DNA of 64,000 nucleotides from Candidatus Aalborgicola bjergmarkensis (GCA_016708725.1 JADJFE010000040.1:62001-126000), one strand, 5' to 3'. Counted from the first letter of the stretch, positions 52,901 to 60,757 are shown. Notes: generated from the letters alone by a model not told the origin. Translations and numbers: made by a program.

Positions 52901-53853
52901 GTACCTGCGTCAATGACGTATTTGATACCCGGAACGGTCAGCGAGGTCTCGGCCACGTTGGTCGCCAGCACGATGCGCCGGTTGCTGTGGCTGTCAAAAA
53001 TACGCTCCTGCTCCGCCGGGCTCAGGCGCGCAAACAGCGGCAACACCTCGGCGCCGCGCGTGACCGCATGGTGGCTCAGGTGCCCACGCAGATGGTCAGC
53101 AGCCTCGCGGATTTCGCGCTCACCCGGCAAAAACACCAGAATGTCGCCGCCCTGGTGCACATCGCGCCAGAGTTCATCCACCGCATCGGCAATGGCGCTG
53201 TTCAAATCGTAATCGCGGCTTTCTTCAAACGGACGGTAGCGCATTTCCACCGGGAACATGCGCCCCGACACCATGATGACCGGCGCCGGGCCTTTTTTGG
53301 AGCTGAAATGCTCGGCAAAACGCTCGGCATCAATCGTGGCCGAAGTCACCACCACCTTCAAATCCGGCCTCTTGGGCAGAATCTGGCGCAAATAGCCCAG
53401 CAAAAAGTCGATGTTGAGGCTGCGCTCGTGCGCTTCGTCGATGATGAGCGTGTCGTAGGCACTCAGCAGCGGATCGGTTTGTGTTTCGGCCAGCAAAATG
53501 CCATCGGTCATCAGCTTGACCGAAGCATCGCGTGAGAGCCGATCCTGAAAGCGCACCTTGAAACCCACCACCTCGCCCAGCGGCGTCTTCAGTTCCTCCG
53601 CAATACGCTTGGCAACACTACTGGCGGCAATGCGCCGGGGTTGCGTGTGGCCAATCAGCTTGCCCCGCTGCCCCGATGGATAGTTGCACGCGCCACGCCC
53701 TAGCGCCAGGGCGATCTTGGGCAATTGCGTGGTCTTGCCCGAGCCAGTTTCACCGCAGACGATGATGACCTGGTTGGCTTTGAGCGCCGCCATGATTTCG
53801 TCGCGGCGCGCGGATACGGGGAGAGATTCTGGAAAGTCGATGTGCAATGTCAT
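49963..53853 (-). CDS. hrpA: ATP-dependent RNA helicase HrpA (DEAH box)
   Basis: 1296 residues from ATG 53853; an alternative start at 53877 adds eight residues. Motif I is GETGSGKTTQ, motif Ia HTQPRRIAA, motif II DEAH in TLIIDEAHERSLN, motif III VTSATIDAERFAEHF, and motif VI QRSGRCGR. HA2, OB-fold and a long C-terminal DUF3418 region follow, as in E. coli HrpA, which is about 1300 residues. It remodels RNA and is implicated in mRNA processing and stalled-ribosome rescue. The linker at about 50877-50920 holds a palindromic repeat copy in reverse relative to the gene. Confidence 0.97.
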   Translation of the reverse strand: MTLHIDFPESLPVSARRDEIMAALKANQVIIVCGETGSGKTTQLPKIALALGRGACNYPSGQRGKLIGHTQPRRIAASSVAKRIAEELKTPLGEVVGFKVRFQDRLSRDASVKLMTDGILLAETQTDPLLSAYDTLIIDEAHERSLNIDFLLGYLRQILPKRPDLKVVVTSATIDAERFAEHFSSKKGPAPVIMVSGRMFPVEMRYRPFEESRDYDLNSAIADAVDELWRDVHQGGDILVFLPGEREIREAADHLRGHLSHHAVTRGAEVLPLFARLSPAEQERIFDSHSNRRIVLATNVAETSLTVPGIKYVIDAGTARVKRYSYRSKVEQLLIEPISQAAANQRSGRCGRVANGICIRLYEQADFEGRERFTDPEILRSSLAGVILRMKALRLGTVEDFAFLERPSGRAIADGYQLLQEIGAVDEDNALTTIGQELSRLPLDPRVGRMILEARSRGALDEVLVIASALSVQDVRDRPLDAQQQADQAHAKFDDEKSEFVGYLKLWTWIVDARGGEGSHKLSNRQYEQLLRQNFINIRRLREWRDIHSQLHTVVAEHKWRLNTTPASYEQLHLSMLCGLLGNIGCKLETDGAQGDYLGARGIKFFPHPGAHLRKKPGRWIIACELVETTRLFGRGIATIEPQWLEQVGGHLLKKQLLDPHWEKKAAEVVALERATLYGLVVYSGRRVNYGRIDPSGARDIFIRSALVAGEWETKLPFLAANQKTLRLVEELEHKARRQDVLVDEELIYAFYDQQLPEFACSGHSLERWYREEVKKRPDLLKLTREELMRHEAAGITTAAFPRTVRLGGVDCITSYLHEPGHARDGLTVSVPLFVLNQVNEERCEWLVPGMLKDKIQALLKTLHQRPRSRLVPLPQTAARFAEQLSAPESFGQGALLDAVLKLVRETSGLDIAKADIKVDMLPAHFFMNVRVLDEHGRQLGQGRSLGALKAEWGQQARGAFQALAQLKLGQTAQENKPKQAEAPVKQAGVAIKKEVDAPAPIPSQRHTAWTFGELPELLEMRKGNQTIVGFPALIDMGDAVVVEVFDEPEAAATRHRTGLRRLFALQLKDALKHLEKNIPDLQKMAVAYMQVGRTADGAGSGGGGTQEELRAQIIELALERAFLLDPLPTDEAAFKRRIDEGRARLNLIASEIARLAGVILQEHAAAARKIKDTKNAPEAVADATQQLQRLVSKRFVQAASWTRLQHVPRYLQAITLRLDKYRVDPARDAARLSELRPLEQRYWRLVAERKGAVDARMEEFRWLLEELRVSFFAQELRTPQPVSVKRLEKAWAQLG
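50877..50920 (+). repeat. dispersed palindromic repeat, copy 10 (inside hrpA)
   Basis: TTATAGCTACTCCCGCTTGT then CAGGAGCTTCAGCCTGTTTAGG, read on the plus strand. In hrpA it encodes KQAEAPVKQAGVAIKKE in a non-conserved linker. The reading frame is kept. Confidence 0.65.
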
Positions 53854-54034
53854 TGCCGGGATTATCCCGTGTTGCACGGAAAGAGATGAACAAGATCCGG
53901 CGCATGGCAGTTATACAATTTCCCCACGGTAGATTTGCACAAAGGTACCGCAAGCCAGAACCTTCGTGGTCTGCGATGGGGGCCGGGTCACTGGTTATTT
54001 CGGCTGGCATCGTCAGAACAACTCACTATGAAGA

Positions 54035-54075
54035 TGGTAGCTATTCCCGCTTGATCCACGGCGCTTGCAGCCATT
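54035..54075 (+). repeat. dispersed palindromic repeat, copy 11
   Basis: GGTAGCTATTCCCGCTTGAT then CACGGCGCTTGCAGCCATTATT, between the hrpA start and the higA stop. Confidence 0.65.
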
Positions 54076-54096
54076 ATTGACATGCCTGAATGGCAA

Positions 54097-54378
54097 TCAG
54101 GCGGCATCAAGTATCCGCATCTCGATGCGCAGTCCGGCAGCCGTCGCCATGTTCACCAGCGCATCAAGGCCGAACAGGTTGATCTTGCCGCGCATCAGGT
54201 CAGAGACTCGCGGTTGGGTCACGCCAAAGAGCCTGGCTGCTTGCGCCTGGCTCATTTCGGTGCGGGCAAGGTGGTTCTTCAGCGCCGTCATCAGGGCAGA
54301 ACGCAGCTTCATGTTTTCCGCATCCTCCGGTGTGTCCTCGATGGCATCCCATACACTGGCAAATCGTTGCTTGCTCAT
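54097..54378 (-). CDS. higA: XRE-family antitoxin, HigA-like
   Basis: 93 residues. The helix-turn-helix is at about 50-75 (MSQAQAARLFGVTQPRVSDLM, with RGKINLFGLDALVNMATAAG after it). It is the XRE/Cro type with an XRE_2 arrangement typical of antitoxins paired to Gp49-like toxins. The N-terminal 30 residues (VWDAIEDTPEDAENM) would contact the toxin. Four-base overlap with the toxin gene upstream. It likely binds the palindrome at 54723-54738 and represses the pair. Confidence 0.88.
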   Translation of the reverse strand: MSKQRFASVWDAIEDTPEDAENMKLRSALMTALKNHLARTEMSQAQAARLFGVTQPRVSDLMRGKINLFGLDALVNMATAAGLRIEMRILDAA

Positions 54379-54713
54379 TGACCTAACTCCTGCAGTAAGT
54401 CGCGGTAACGTTTCGATGCCAAATCCAGATCGGCCTTGCTGGTTTTCTCTGTCTTCTTCTGGAAACAGTGCAGCACGTAGATGGCATCAGCGAACTTGGC
54501 AACGTAGATCACTCGGAAAGCCCCGGCAGCATCCCGAATCCGAATCTCTTTCACACCTTGGCCCACGGTACTCATGGGCTTCCAGTTGTCCGGCTCCTGA
54601 CCGTTTTGAACCTGATCGAGTTGATGTCCTACTTCGCGTCTGGTCGCAAGCGGAAAGGTGCGAAGGTCATCAAGGGAGTTGCCCCGGAACTCGATGGGCT
54701 TGGGATCGGTCAT
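54375..54713 (-). CDS. higB: RelE/HigB-type toxin (phage Gp49-like)
   Basis: 112 residues from ATG 54713; a longer open frame upstream belongs to other sequence. The pattern FPLATRREVGHQLDQVQNG - VGQGVKEIRIRDAAGAFRVIYVAKFADAIYVLHCFQKKTEKT is the Gp49-like RelE-fold toxin family, with the typical FRVIY core and HCFQKKT ending. Probably cleaves mRNA on the ribosome. No Shine-Dalgarno sequence precedes the ATG, and the predicted transcription start falls at or next to it, so the message may be leaderless. Confidence 0.88.
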   Translation of the reverse strand: MTDPKPIEFRGNSLDDLRTFPLATRREVGHQLDQVQNGQEPDNWKPMSTVGQGVKEIRIRDAAGAFRVIYVAKFADAIYVLHCFQKKTEKTSKADLDLASKRYRDLLQELGQ

Positions 54714-54719
54714 GCTCGA

Positions 54720-54748
54720 ATAATACAAAATATTGTATGTACCGGCAA
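54720..54748 (-). promoter_or_regulatory. higBA promoter with palindromic operator
   Basis: On the minus strand TTGCCG (54748-54743) and TATTAT (54725-54720) are separated by exactly 17 bases. The palindrome ATACAA-N4-TTGTAT (54723-54738) lies in the spacer and overlaps the -10 box, a classic autoregulatory operator position for a toxin-antitoxin pair. Confidence 0.7.
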
Positions 54749-54816
54749 GCCGGATCTGAAAATTTGCGTTTGAACTCCTGGGGCTAATCTGGCACAGTAC
54801 CACTACCGCAAGCGCT

Positions 54817-55190
54817 GTGCATCGTGAAACACTGGCGCAATTCAAGCTGGCCCATGTGTGGAAGCGCGATGGCGAGCGCTGGCGCATGACGGGCGAGCTG
54901 TACGGCACCCGCCCGCCAGAGATTCTGTTCATTGAGCGTTGCTGGCAATTGCTTAAACCCGGTGGGCGCATGGCGATTGTCTTGCCCGATGGAATCCTGG
55001 GCAACCCCGACCTGGAATATGTGCACTATTGGATGATGACCCACTGCTGCATCGTTGCCAGCATCGACCTGCACGCCGACACCTTTCAGCCCAACAATGG
55101 CACGCAAACCTCGGTGCTGCTGTTGCAGAAAAAAACCGATGCCGAGATGCGCAACAGGCCGATTGGCACACAAAAACTCTGCCATACACC
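54817..55190 (+). pseudogene. truncated N6-adenine DNA methylase (HsdM-type) fragment
   Basis: The frame encodes part of a type I-style methylase: ETLAQFKLAHVWKRDGERWR, PEILFIERCWQLLKPGGRMA, then IVLPDGILGNPDLEYVHYWM and ADTFQPNNGTQTSVLLLQKKT. This is the region just after the catalytic NPPF/Y motif, which is itself missing, as are the SAM-binding N terminus and the whole C terminus. After LQKKTDAEMRNR the family similarity ends and the sequence runs into a dispersed repeat. No start with a ribosome site is seen. A remnant of a restriction-modification locus next to higBA. Confidence 0.75.
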
Positions 55191-55219
55191 TTCCGCCAAC
55201 CGCAGGGTGGGCAGAGATG

Positions 55220-55314
55220 GGTGAGCGTGATGGGCCGGAATAATGCGGAAATAATGCACAAATCTGGCTGTAGCCCTTATGGAATGAGCGGGGACAGCTA
55301 TCAATTGGAGAGTA
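55220..55314 (-). repeat. long dispersed repeat (about 95 bp), second copy; includes palindromic copy 12
   Basis: Matches 3048-3143: shared GCCGGAATAATG, GAAATAATG, AGCCCTTATGGAATGAGCGG and AGCTATCAATTGGAGAGTA. It joins directly onto the tandem array at 55321. Confidence 0.75.
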
Positions 55315-55317
55315 CAG

Positions 55318-55603
55318 GTGCGAACCCCCTCCCCCCTGCGGGGTACTCCCCCTTGGCAGGGGGAGAGTTTTTACCCCCTCCCCCTGCGGGGTACTCCCCC
55401 TTGGCAGGGGAGAGGTTTTACCCCCTCCCCCTGCAGGGGTACTCCCCCCTTGGCAGGGAGAGTTTTCACCCCTCCCCTGCAGGGTACTCCCCCTGGCAGG
55501 GGAGAGTTTTTACCCCTCCCCCTGCAGGGGTACTCCCCCCTTGGCAGGGGAGGTTTACCCCTCCCCCCTGCGGGGTACTCCCCCTTGGCAGGGGGAGAGT
55601 TCA
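55318..55603. repeat. GC-rich tandem hairpin array, six units of about 45-50 bp
   Basis: Each unit has CCCTCCCCCTGCGGGGTACT followed by CCCCCTTGGCAGGGGGAGAG and TTTTTAC. Units contain two small hairpins: CCCC-TGC-GGGG and CTCCCCC-TTGGCA-GGGGGAG. Unit lengths differ by small changes in C or G runs. One frame stays open through the array but the peptide (LRGTPPWQGES-type repeats) is not protein-like. Confidence 0.85.
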
Positions 55604-55606
55604 ACT

Positions 55607-55680
55607 CCCCTCCTTTGCAAGGAGGGGTGCCCCGCAGGGGCGGGGTGGTAGCAGGGGCGGTAGCAGGGGTGGTAGCAGGA
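55607..55680. repeat. 9-bp-stem hairpin and 12-bp tandem repeat
   Basis: CCCCTCCTT-TGC-AAGGAGGGG is a perfect 9-bp stem, followed by CCCCGCAGGGGCGGGG and about three units of GGGGCGGTAGCA/GGGGTGGTAGCA. It continues the array and ends just before the likely start of the ATP-grasp gene. Confidence 0.75.
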
Positions 55681-55734
55681 TTCGGCGCGTGTCCGGTTTT
55701 GTCGCACAGGCGGCTTTTGTGCGGCATACTTCGG

Positions 55735-58386
55735 GTGGTGAACAACGTAGCCGAAAACCTTTCTTGTACTGCCCCACGGGCGCTGCCAGGTCACTTTGAT
55801 GAACTGCGCGGCGCTGTGGGCACGGGTGCGGCTGGATCGGGTCATTCGGGGAATACGGGGAGTGCTATTGATCCAATAGCTGATCCCGCTGGTGTGACAC
55901 CGGCTTGGGGCCAGTTCTTTGCTGATTTTGTGAGCGATGGCCTGGGCAGTCTGGAGCAGCGCCATGCGCGTCTGGAGCGCCAGATCCGGGACAATGGTGT
56001 CACTTACAACGTCTATGCCGACGAAGGAGGGCCGCAGCGTCCCTGGTCTTTGGATTTGTTTCCGCTGATTCTGGAGCCTAAAACCTGGAAGCGCATTGAA
56101 GCCGGCGTCGTGCAGCGCGCGCGTTTGTTGCAGAAAATCATGGCCGATGTGTACAGCAAACAGACACTTTTGGCCAAGGGTCTGTTGCCACCGGCACTGG
56201 TTTTTGGCCATCCTGATTATTTGCGTCCCATGCAGGGTGTGGAGCCGGTGGGGTGGCGGCATTTGCACATCCTGGCGTTTGATCTGGCGCGCGGGCCGGA
56301 TGGCAATTGGTGGGTGGTGGCGCAGCGCACCCAGGCACCATCCGGGCTGGGTTATTTATTGGAAAACCGGCTGGCGGTTTCGCGCCTGTTTCCGCAAGCC
56401 TTTGAAAACCTGAAGGTGCAGCGGCTTGCCAGCAGCTACCGGGCCTTGATGGACAGCCTGCAGTGCATGAGCCCGCTGGGCAGTGATGCGCACATTGCCT
56501 TGCTGACACCCGGCCCCTACAACGAGACCTATTTTGAGCACGCCTACCTGGCGCGTTACCTGGGCATCACCCTGGTCGAAGGGGGCGATCTGATTGTGCG
56601 CGATGCGCGCTTGTTTCTCAAAACCTTGCGGGGTCTGGTGCCGGTGCATGTGCTCATCAAGCGGCTGGATGACCAGTTTCTTGATCCGCTGGAACTTCGC
56701 TCCGATTCCTCTTTGGGGGTTCCGGGCTTGCTGCAGGCGGTGCGTGCGGGCAATGTGCTGCTGGCCAATGCGCCGGGTTCGGCCTTTCTGGAGTCTCCTG
56801 CCGTGCTGGGCTTTTTGCCGGCCTTGTCCCGGCATTTACTCGGCGAGGCTTTGCAACTGCCATCGCTGCACACCTGGTGGTGCGGGGAGCAGTCGGCCAT
56901 GGACGAGGCATTGCCGCAGTTGTTCCGCTGCACGGTCAAGGCTACCTACCCAGGCTCAAGCATTCATGGCAGTTTTGACCAGACCATGGGCCACAGGTTG
57001 TCGGAGTCCGAATTGGGGGTGTGGCGCGCACGCATTGCGGATCGTGGTGATGAGCATACCTTGCAGGCGTATATGCCCTTGTCGCAGATGCCGACCTGGC
57101 AGGCTAGTGCTGCGCACACGCTGGAGCCGCGCTCGGTGGTGCTGCGGGTGTTTGCGGTGTCGGATGGCCCCGAGGGCTGGCGCATTCTGCCCGGTGGGCT
57201 GGCGCGGCTGGCGGGTGCGGCGCCGGATATTGCCTCCATGCAATACGGGGGCAGCAGTGCCGATGTCTGGGCCATGACCAGTGGTGAAGTGGACAAAACC
57301 ACCTTGCTGCGCCCCGCACTGACGCCATCCTCCCTGGCGCAGCGCAAGCGTCTGGTGACCAGCCGCGCGGCAGAAAACCTGTTCTGGCTGGGGCGTTACA
57401 CCGAACGCGCGGAAAACTCCATTCGTCTGGCGCGGCTCATACTGGAGAATCTGCACGGGGAAGACCAGTCGGCGCCCGATCTGCTGGCCTGGCTGGGCCG
57501 CCTGGCGGTGCAAAACACCCTGGTGTTATCCACGGCGATGCCCCTGACCCCGGCACCAGCATCGCGGCGCACGTTCGAGCAGGCACTGATTGCCAGCCTG
57601 GGCAATATCCGTAGCACCGGCATGGCAAGCAGTGTGGGTTTTAATCTGCGTGCGATGCGTCTGGCGGGTGCTGCGGTGCGCGAGCGTTTGTCGCAGGAGC
57701 ACTGGGATGTGATGGTGCGTACCGAAGACGGTTTTTTCCGCAGTTGCGCCGGGCATACGGCCAAGGCAGACTTTTCCGCGCTGGAGGCACTGCGCACGCT
57801 CAAGATTGCCAGCGACCACCTGGCGGGTATTACCGGCGCGCAAACGGACCGCATGACACGCGACGATGGCTGGCGTTTGCTGAATGTGGGTCGGCATCTG
57901 GAGCGGCTACGGTTTTTGTCCTCTTCCTTGTTGCAAGGGTTTGAATTGGGGTCGGTGCACCGGATTGGTGGTTTTGAGGCCATGCTGGCGTTGTTTGACA
58001 GCACCATCACTTTTCATGCTGAATACCAGCAAAACCGTGATGTGGCTGCGCTTTTGGACCTGCTGGTGCTTGACCAGGACAATCCGCGTGCACTGGCCTG
58101 GGTGGCACATACGCTGCGTAAACAGCTGGCCAGACTGGCGGGTTTTCCGAGCGGGCAGTTTGGTTCCCTGGCACTGCAGGTGCCCGATCCGGATGACTGG
58201 AGTCTGGATTCCCTGTGCGCCATGAGCGCCATGGACACCGAGAACGCCATGGACACCGGCCAGTCCTTTCCTGCGTTGATGCAGCTTCTGTGGCAATGCG
58301 GTCAGACTGCCTATGCCATTTCGGAGGAAATCAGCGCTTTGTATTTCACGCATTCCGGTCCCTTTGGGCAAAGTCTGGGAGCTTGA
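55735..58386 (+). CDS. fusion of circularly permuted ATP-grasp (DUF404/DUF407) and alpha-E (DUF403) domains
   Basis: About 883 residues if the GTG at 55735 or 55738 is used; the frame is open upstream to 55318 through the tandem array, but that part is not protein-like and no ribosome site decides the start. The ATP-grasp part (about residues 80-520) has RDNGVTYNVYADEGGPQRPW, FPLILEPKTWKRIEAGVVQR and GDLIVRDARLFLKTL. The alpha-E part (about 570-870) begins at RAAENLFWLGRYTERAENS and includes GFEAMLALFDSTITFHAEYQ. These with a transglutaminase form a proposed peptide-ligating system described for amidoligase-like families. The palindromic copy 13 lies in its N-terminal linker. Confidence 0.88.
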   Translation: MVNNVAENLSCTAPRALPGHFDELRGAVGTGAAGSGHSGNTGSAIDPIADPAGVTPAWGQFFADFVSDGLGSLEQRHARLERQIRDNGVTYNVYADEGGPQRPWSLDLFPLILEPKTWKRIEAGVVQRARLLQKIMADVYSKQTLLAKGLLPPALVFGHPDYLRPMQGVEPVGWRHLHILAFDLARGPDGNWWVVAQRTQAPSGLGYLLENRLAVSRLFPQAFENLKVQRLASSYRALMDSLQCMSPLGSDAHIALLTPGPYNETYFEHAYLARYLGITLVEGGDLIVRDARLFLKTLRGLVPVHVLIKRLDDQFLDPLELRSDSSLGVPGLLQAVRAGNVLLANAPGSAFLESPAVLGFLPALSRHLLGEALQLPSLHTWWCGEQSAMDEALPQLFRCTVKATYPGSSIHGSFDQTMGHRLSESELGVWRARIADRGDEHTLQAYMPLSQMPTWQASAAHTLEPRSVVLRVFAVSDGPEGWRILPGGLARLAGAAPDIASMQYGGSSADVWAMTSGEVDKTTLLRPALTPSSLAQRKRLVTSRAAENLFWLGRYTERAENSIRLARLILENLHGEDQSAPDLLAWLGRLAVQNTLVLSTAMPLTPAPASRRTFEQALIASLGNIRSTGMASSVGFNLRAMRLAGAAVRERLSQEHWDVMVRTEDGFFRSCAGHTAKADFSALEALRTLKIASDHLAGITGAQTDRMTRDDGWRLLNVGRHLERLRFLSSSLLQGFELGSVHRIGGFEAMLALFDSTITFHAEYQQNRDVAALLDLLVLDQDNPRALAWVAHTLRKQLARLAGFPSGQFGSLALQVPDPDDWSLDSLCAMSAMDTENAMDTGQSFPALMQLLWQCGQTAYAISEEISALYFTHSGPFGQSLGA
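55873..55912 (+). repeat. dispersed palindromic repeat, copy 13 (inside the ATP-grasp gene)
   Basis: CCAATAGCTGATCCCGCTGG then GACACCGGCTTGGGGCC; encodes PIADPAGVTPAWG in the poorly conserved N-terminal region. Confidence 0.55.
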
Positions 58387-59316
58387 TGGTGCAGCTGCGC
58401 ATTACCCACGAAACGTGTTACGACTACGCTCAGGTCGTGGATATTGCCCAGCACACGGGCCATTTGCAACCGCCGGAGACGGCCAACCAACAGCTTCTGA
58501 GCCATGTGTTGCAGATTGAGCCGAAGCCTGCGCAACGCATCGAACTGCCGGATGTGTTTGGCAATATGCAGGTGTTTTTCTCACTGCAAAACACACACCA
58601 GCATCTCAAGGTGACGGCGCAAAGCATGGTCGTCACCCAGGCACACACCGCCGCCCAGCAGCATCACCTGGAAGCAGGTGCAGCAGCGCTTTCGCTACCT
58701 GGCGGCCAAGCCGTTCGATGCGGCATCGGAGTTCGTTTTTGCCTCGCCGTATGTGCCGCGCCATGCCGATTTTTTCAATTATGCCCGGCCAAGTTTTACG
58801 GATCATGCTGGCATGGTTGACGCGGTGCGCGACCTGATGCAGCGTATCCATGACGAATTTTGCTACGAAAGTTACAGTACCGAGGTCAACACCCCGGCGC
58901 TGGAAGCACTGGCGCAACGCAAGGGCGTTTGCCAGGACTTTGCCCATATCATGCTGGCCTGTCTGCGCGCCTGGGGCTTGAGTGCGCGCTATGTGAGCGG
59001 CTATTTGCTGACGCAGGTAGCACCGGGCCAGACGCGTCTGGTGGGCAGTGATGCGTCACACGCCTGGGTTTCGGTGTATCTGCCCGATTGGCCCGAAGGT
59101 GCGCGCTGGTGTGATTTTGACCCTACCAATAACCGCGACGGCTGGGGTTCTCCGGGCGAGGATTACGTCACCCTGGCCATTGGCCGCGACTACGCCGATG
59201 TCTCGCCGCTGCGCGGTGTGATCCATGGCGGTGGCAGGCATACCCTGAGCGTGGGGGTGACGGTGGAGCCGGTTACCTGCCTGGCTCTGCTGCAAAATTC
59301 GCTCCATGGCCAATAA
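58386..59316 (+). pseudogene. transglutaminase-like protein, interrupted by a single frameshift
   Basis: The gene starts at ATG 58386, sharing one base with the upstream stop (TGATG). The first frame gives the beta-sandwich N terminus MVQLRITHETCYDYAQVVDI as far as MVVTQAHTAA. At about 58648-58662 the family sequence moves to another frame, continuing as SITWKQVQQRFRYLAAKPF and FVFASPYVP, then the papain-like core with GVCQDFAHIMLACLRAWGL (catalytic Cys), DASHAWVSVYLP (His) and CDFDPTNN (Asp). So both halves and the triad are intact, but one base must be lost or gained. Either a recent mutation or a sequencing error in a GC-rich CCGCCGCCCAGCAGC stretch. Its end overlaps the convergent glycosyltransferase by 44 bases. 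Confidence 0.82.
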
Positions 59317-60745
59317 CCAGGTTGTAGGTGCGAATGGGGGTGGCGTGTCCCGGCCGGAACACCGGGATGGGGGGTGCCTTGGTGGTTTCGGCAAAGAATT
59401 CCTCATACGGACTGACCCAGGTCCGATGCCCTGCAGCCCAGAGGTAAAGGCCGTCACGCCCCTCCTGCTCGGCAGGCCAGCCCCACTGGCTCAGGGAACT
59501 TGGCCGGGTGGTATGGTCGGTCACGGCGATCAGGCGTTCCCGGCTGTAATAGCGGATGGCCGCGCTGAGCTGGTGGTCGGACGTAATCACCAGTCTGGCG
59601 CCAGCACTTCTGTGCTCCAGCTCTTGCGTCAGTTCGCGCCAGCCATACAGCGCATTGGTTGCGTCCGCCTGCGCCGCTTCGGGCGAGAACGTGGCCAGTG
59701 GTAACACGCCAAAACGTGCATGCAATGTGACGATCAGCGAAATCAGCAGGCTCACGGCGAACGCGCCGCCAAACAGCGCGTGGCTCCAGCGCGCAGGCTT
59801 TTGCAGCAGATACCAGGCGATCAGCACGCTCAAACCCACGTTCGCAAAAGCCGGCCAGTTGGGAGCCGCCGTTTTTTTCAGAGACGACAGGGCAAAAAAC
59901 GCCAGTACGGGCAACGTGGAGAGCAGCAGCCAGCGCACAGCTTTATCTTTCTGGAACAAGGCCACTGCCAGGGCACACAGCCCCACTCCCCAGGCCAAAG
60001 GTCCGACGATGAAGGCCTGGCCCGCCAGGTACTCGCCCACGCGCTCCAGCGCATAGCCATCGCCCTTGAGTCCATGCCCGAGCTGGTAGCGAAACGATAT
60101 CCACTCGTGCTGGCTGTTCCAGTACACCACGGGCATAAACACCAGCACGGCCAGTAGCAAAGCCAGATAAGGATGCAGGGTTTTGAGCCAGCGCCGCTCC
60201 TGCGTCGCAAGCAGATACAAAAACACGCAAGGCAGCAACAGCACTGCCGTGTATTTGGACAGCAGCGCCAGCCCCACGCTCAGGCCCAGGGCATACCACC
60301 AGCGCGCCTGCCCGGTTTGCACGATTTGCCAGAACAGATAGACGCTCAAGGTCCAGAATACGAACACCGGCACGTCGGGCGTAACGATCAACAAACCCAG
60401 CGCCGTCATGGGGAACGCATTGAACAACAACACACTGGCGCTGGCCACCTCGGTGCTGTGGAACATCTGCACGGCCAGTCGCCAGATCAATACGCTGATG
60501 GTCAGGGTGGCCAGCGTGCCTGACAGTCGCACCCAGCCCTCGCTGTCGGCAAACACCGTGGTGGCGCGGATCAGGTAGCCGATCATGGGCGCATGGTCAA
60601 AGTACCCCCAGTCCAGATGGCGCGCCCAAAGCCAGTAATAGGCTTCATCGGGATGCAGCTGCAAGGTGGCAGACAGATACAGTTTCCAGGCGATCAATAG
60701 CCCGGTGATGGCAATGGTGGTGGATTTGTTGAGCGGGAAAGCCAT
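59273..60745 (-). CDS. glycosyltransferase family 39-like (ArnT/PMT-type) integral membrane protein
   Basis: 490 residues with about ten to eleven membrane helices. The first periplasmic loop has PDEAYYWLWARHLDWGYFDHAPM, the acidic DE/D motif that binds metal and polyprenyl-phosphate sugar in this family. TPDVPVFVFWTLSVYLFWQI and other hydrophobic stretches follow. It likely moves a sugar from undecaprenyl or dolichol-type phosphate to lipid A or to surface glycan in the periplasm. No sugar-nucleotide genes are adjacent, so the acceptor is unknown. It follows a diguanylate cyclase gene 12 bases upstream on the same strand. Confidence 0.85.
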   Translation of the reverse strand: MAFPLNKSTTIAITGLLIAWKLYLSATLQLHPDEAYYWLWARHLDWGYFDHAPMIGYLIRATTVFADSEGWVRLSGTLATLTISVLIWRLAVQMFHSTEVASASVLLFNAFPMTALGLLIVTPDVPVFVFWTLSVYLFWQIVQTGQARWWYALGLSVGLALLSKYTAVLLLPCVFLYLLATQERRWLKTLHPYLALLLAVLVFMPVVYWNSQHEWISFRYQLGHGLKGDGYALERVGEYLAGQAFIVGPLAWGVGLCALAVALFQKDKAVRWLLLSTLPVLAFFALSSLKKTAAPNWPAFANVGLSVLIAWYLLQKPARWSHALFGGAFAVSLLISLIVTLHARFGVLPLATFSPEAAQADATNALYGWRELTQELEHRSAGARLVITSDHQLSAAIRYYSRERLIAVTDHTTRPSSLSQWGWPAEQEGRDGLYLWAAGHRTWVSPYEEFFAETTKAPPIPVFRPGHATPIRTYNLVIGHGANFAAEPGR

Positions 60746-60757
60746 GCCCTTGTCGTT

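Noticed and set aside
55318..55603. CRISPR array
   Set aside because: Units abut without unique spacers, unit lengths vary, and no cas genes are present.
55318..55734. N-terminal extension of the ATP-grasp protein
   Set aside because: The frame is open but encodes the tandem hairpin array; the peptide is repeat-derived and unlike any homologue N terminus.
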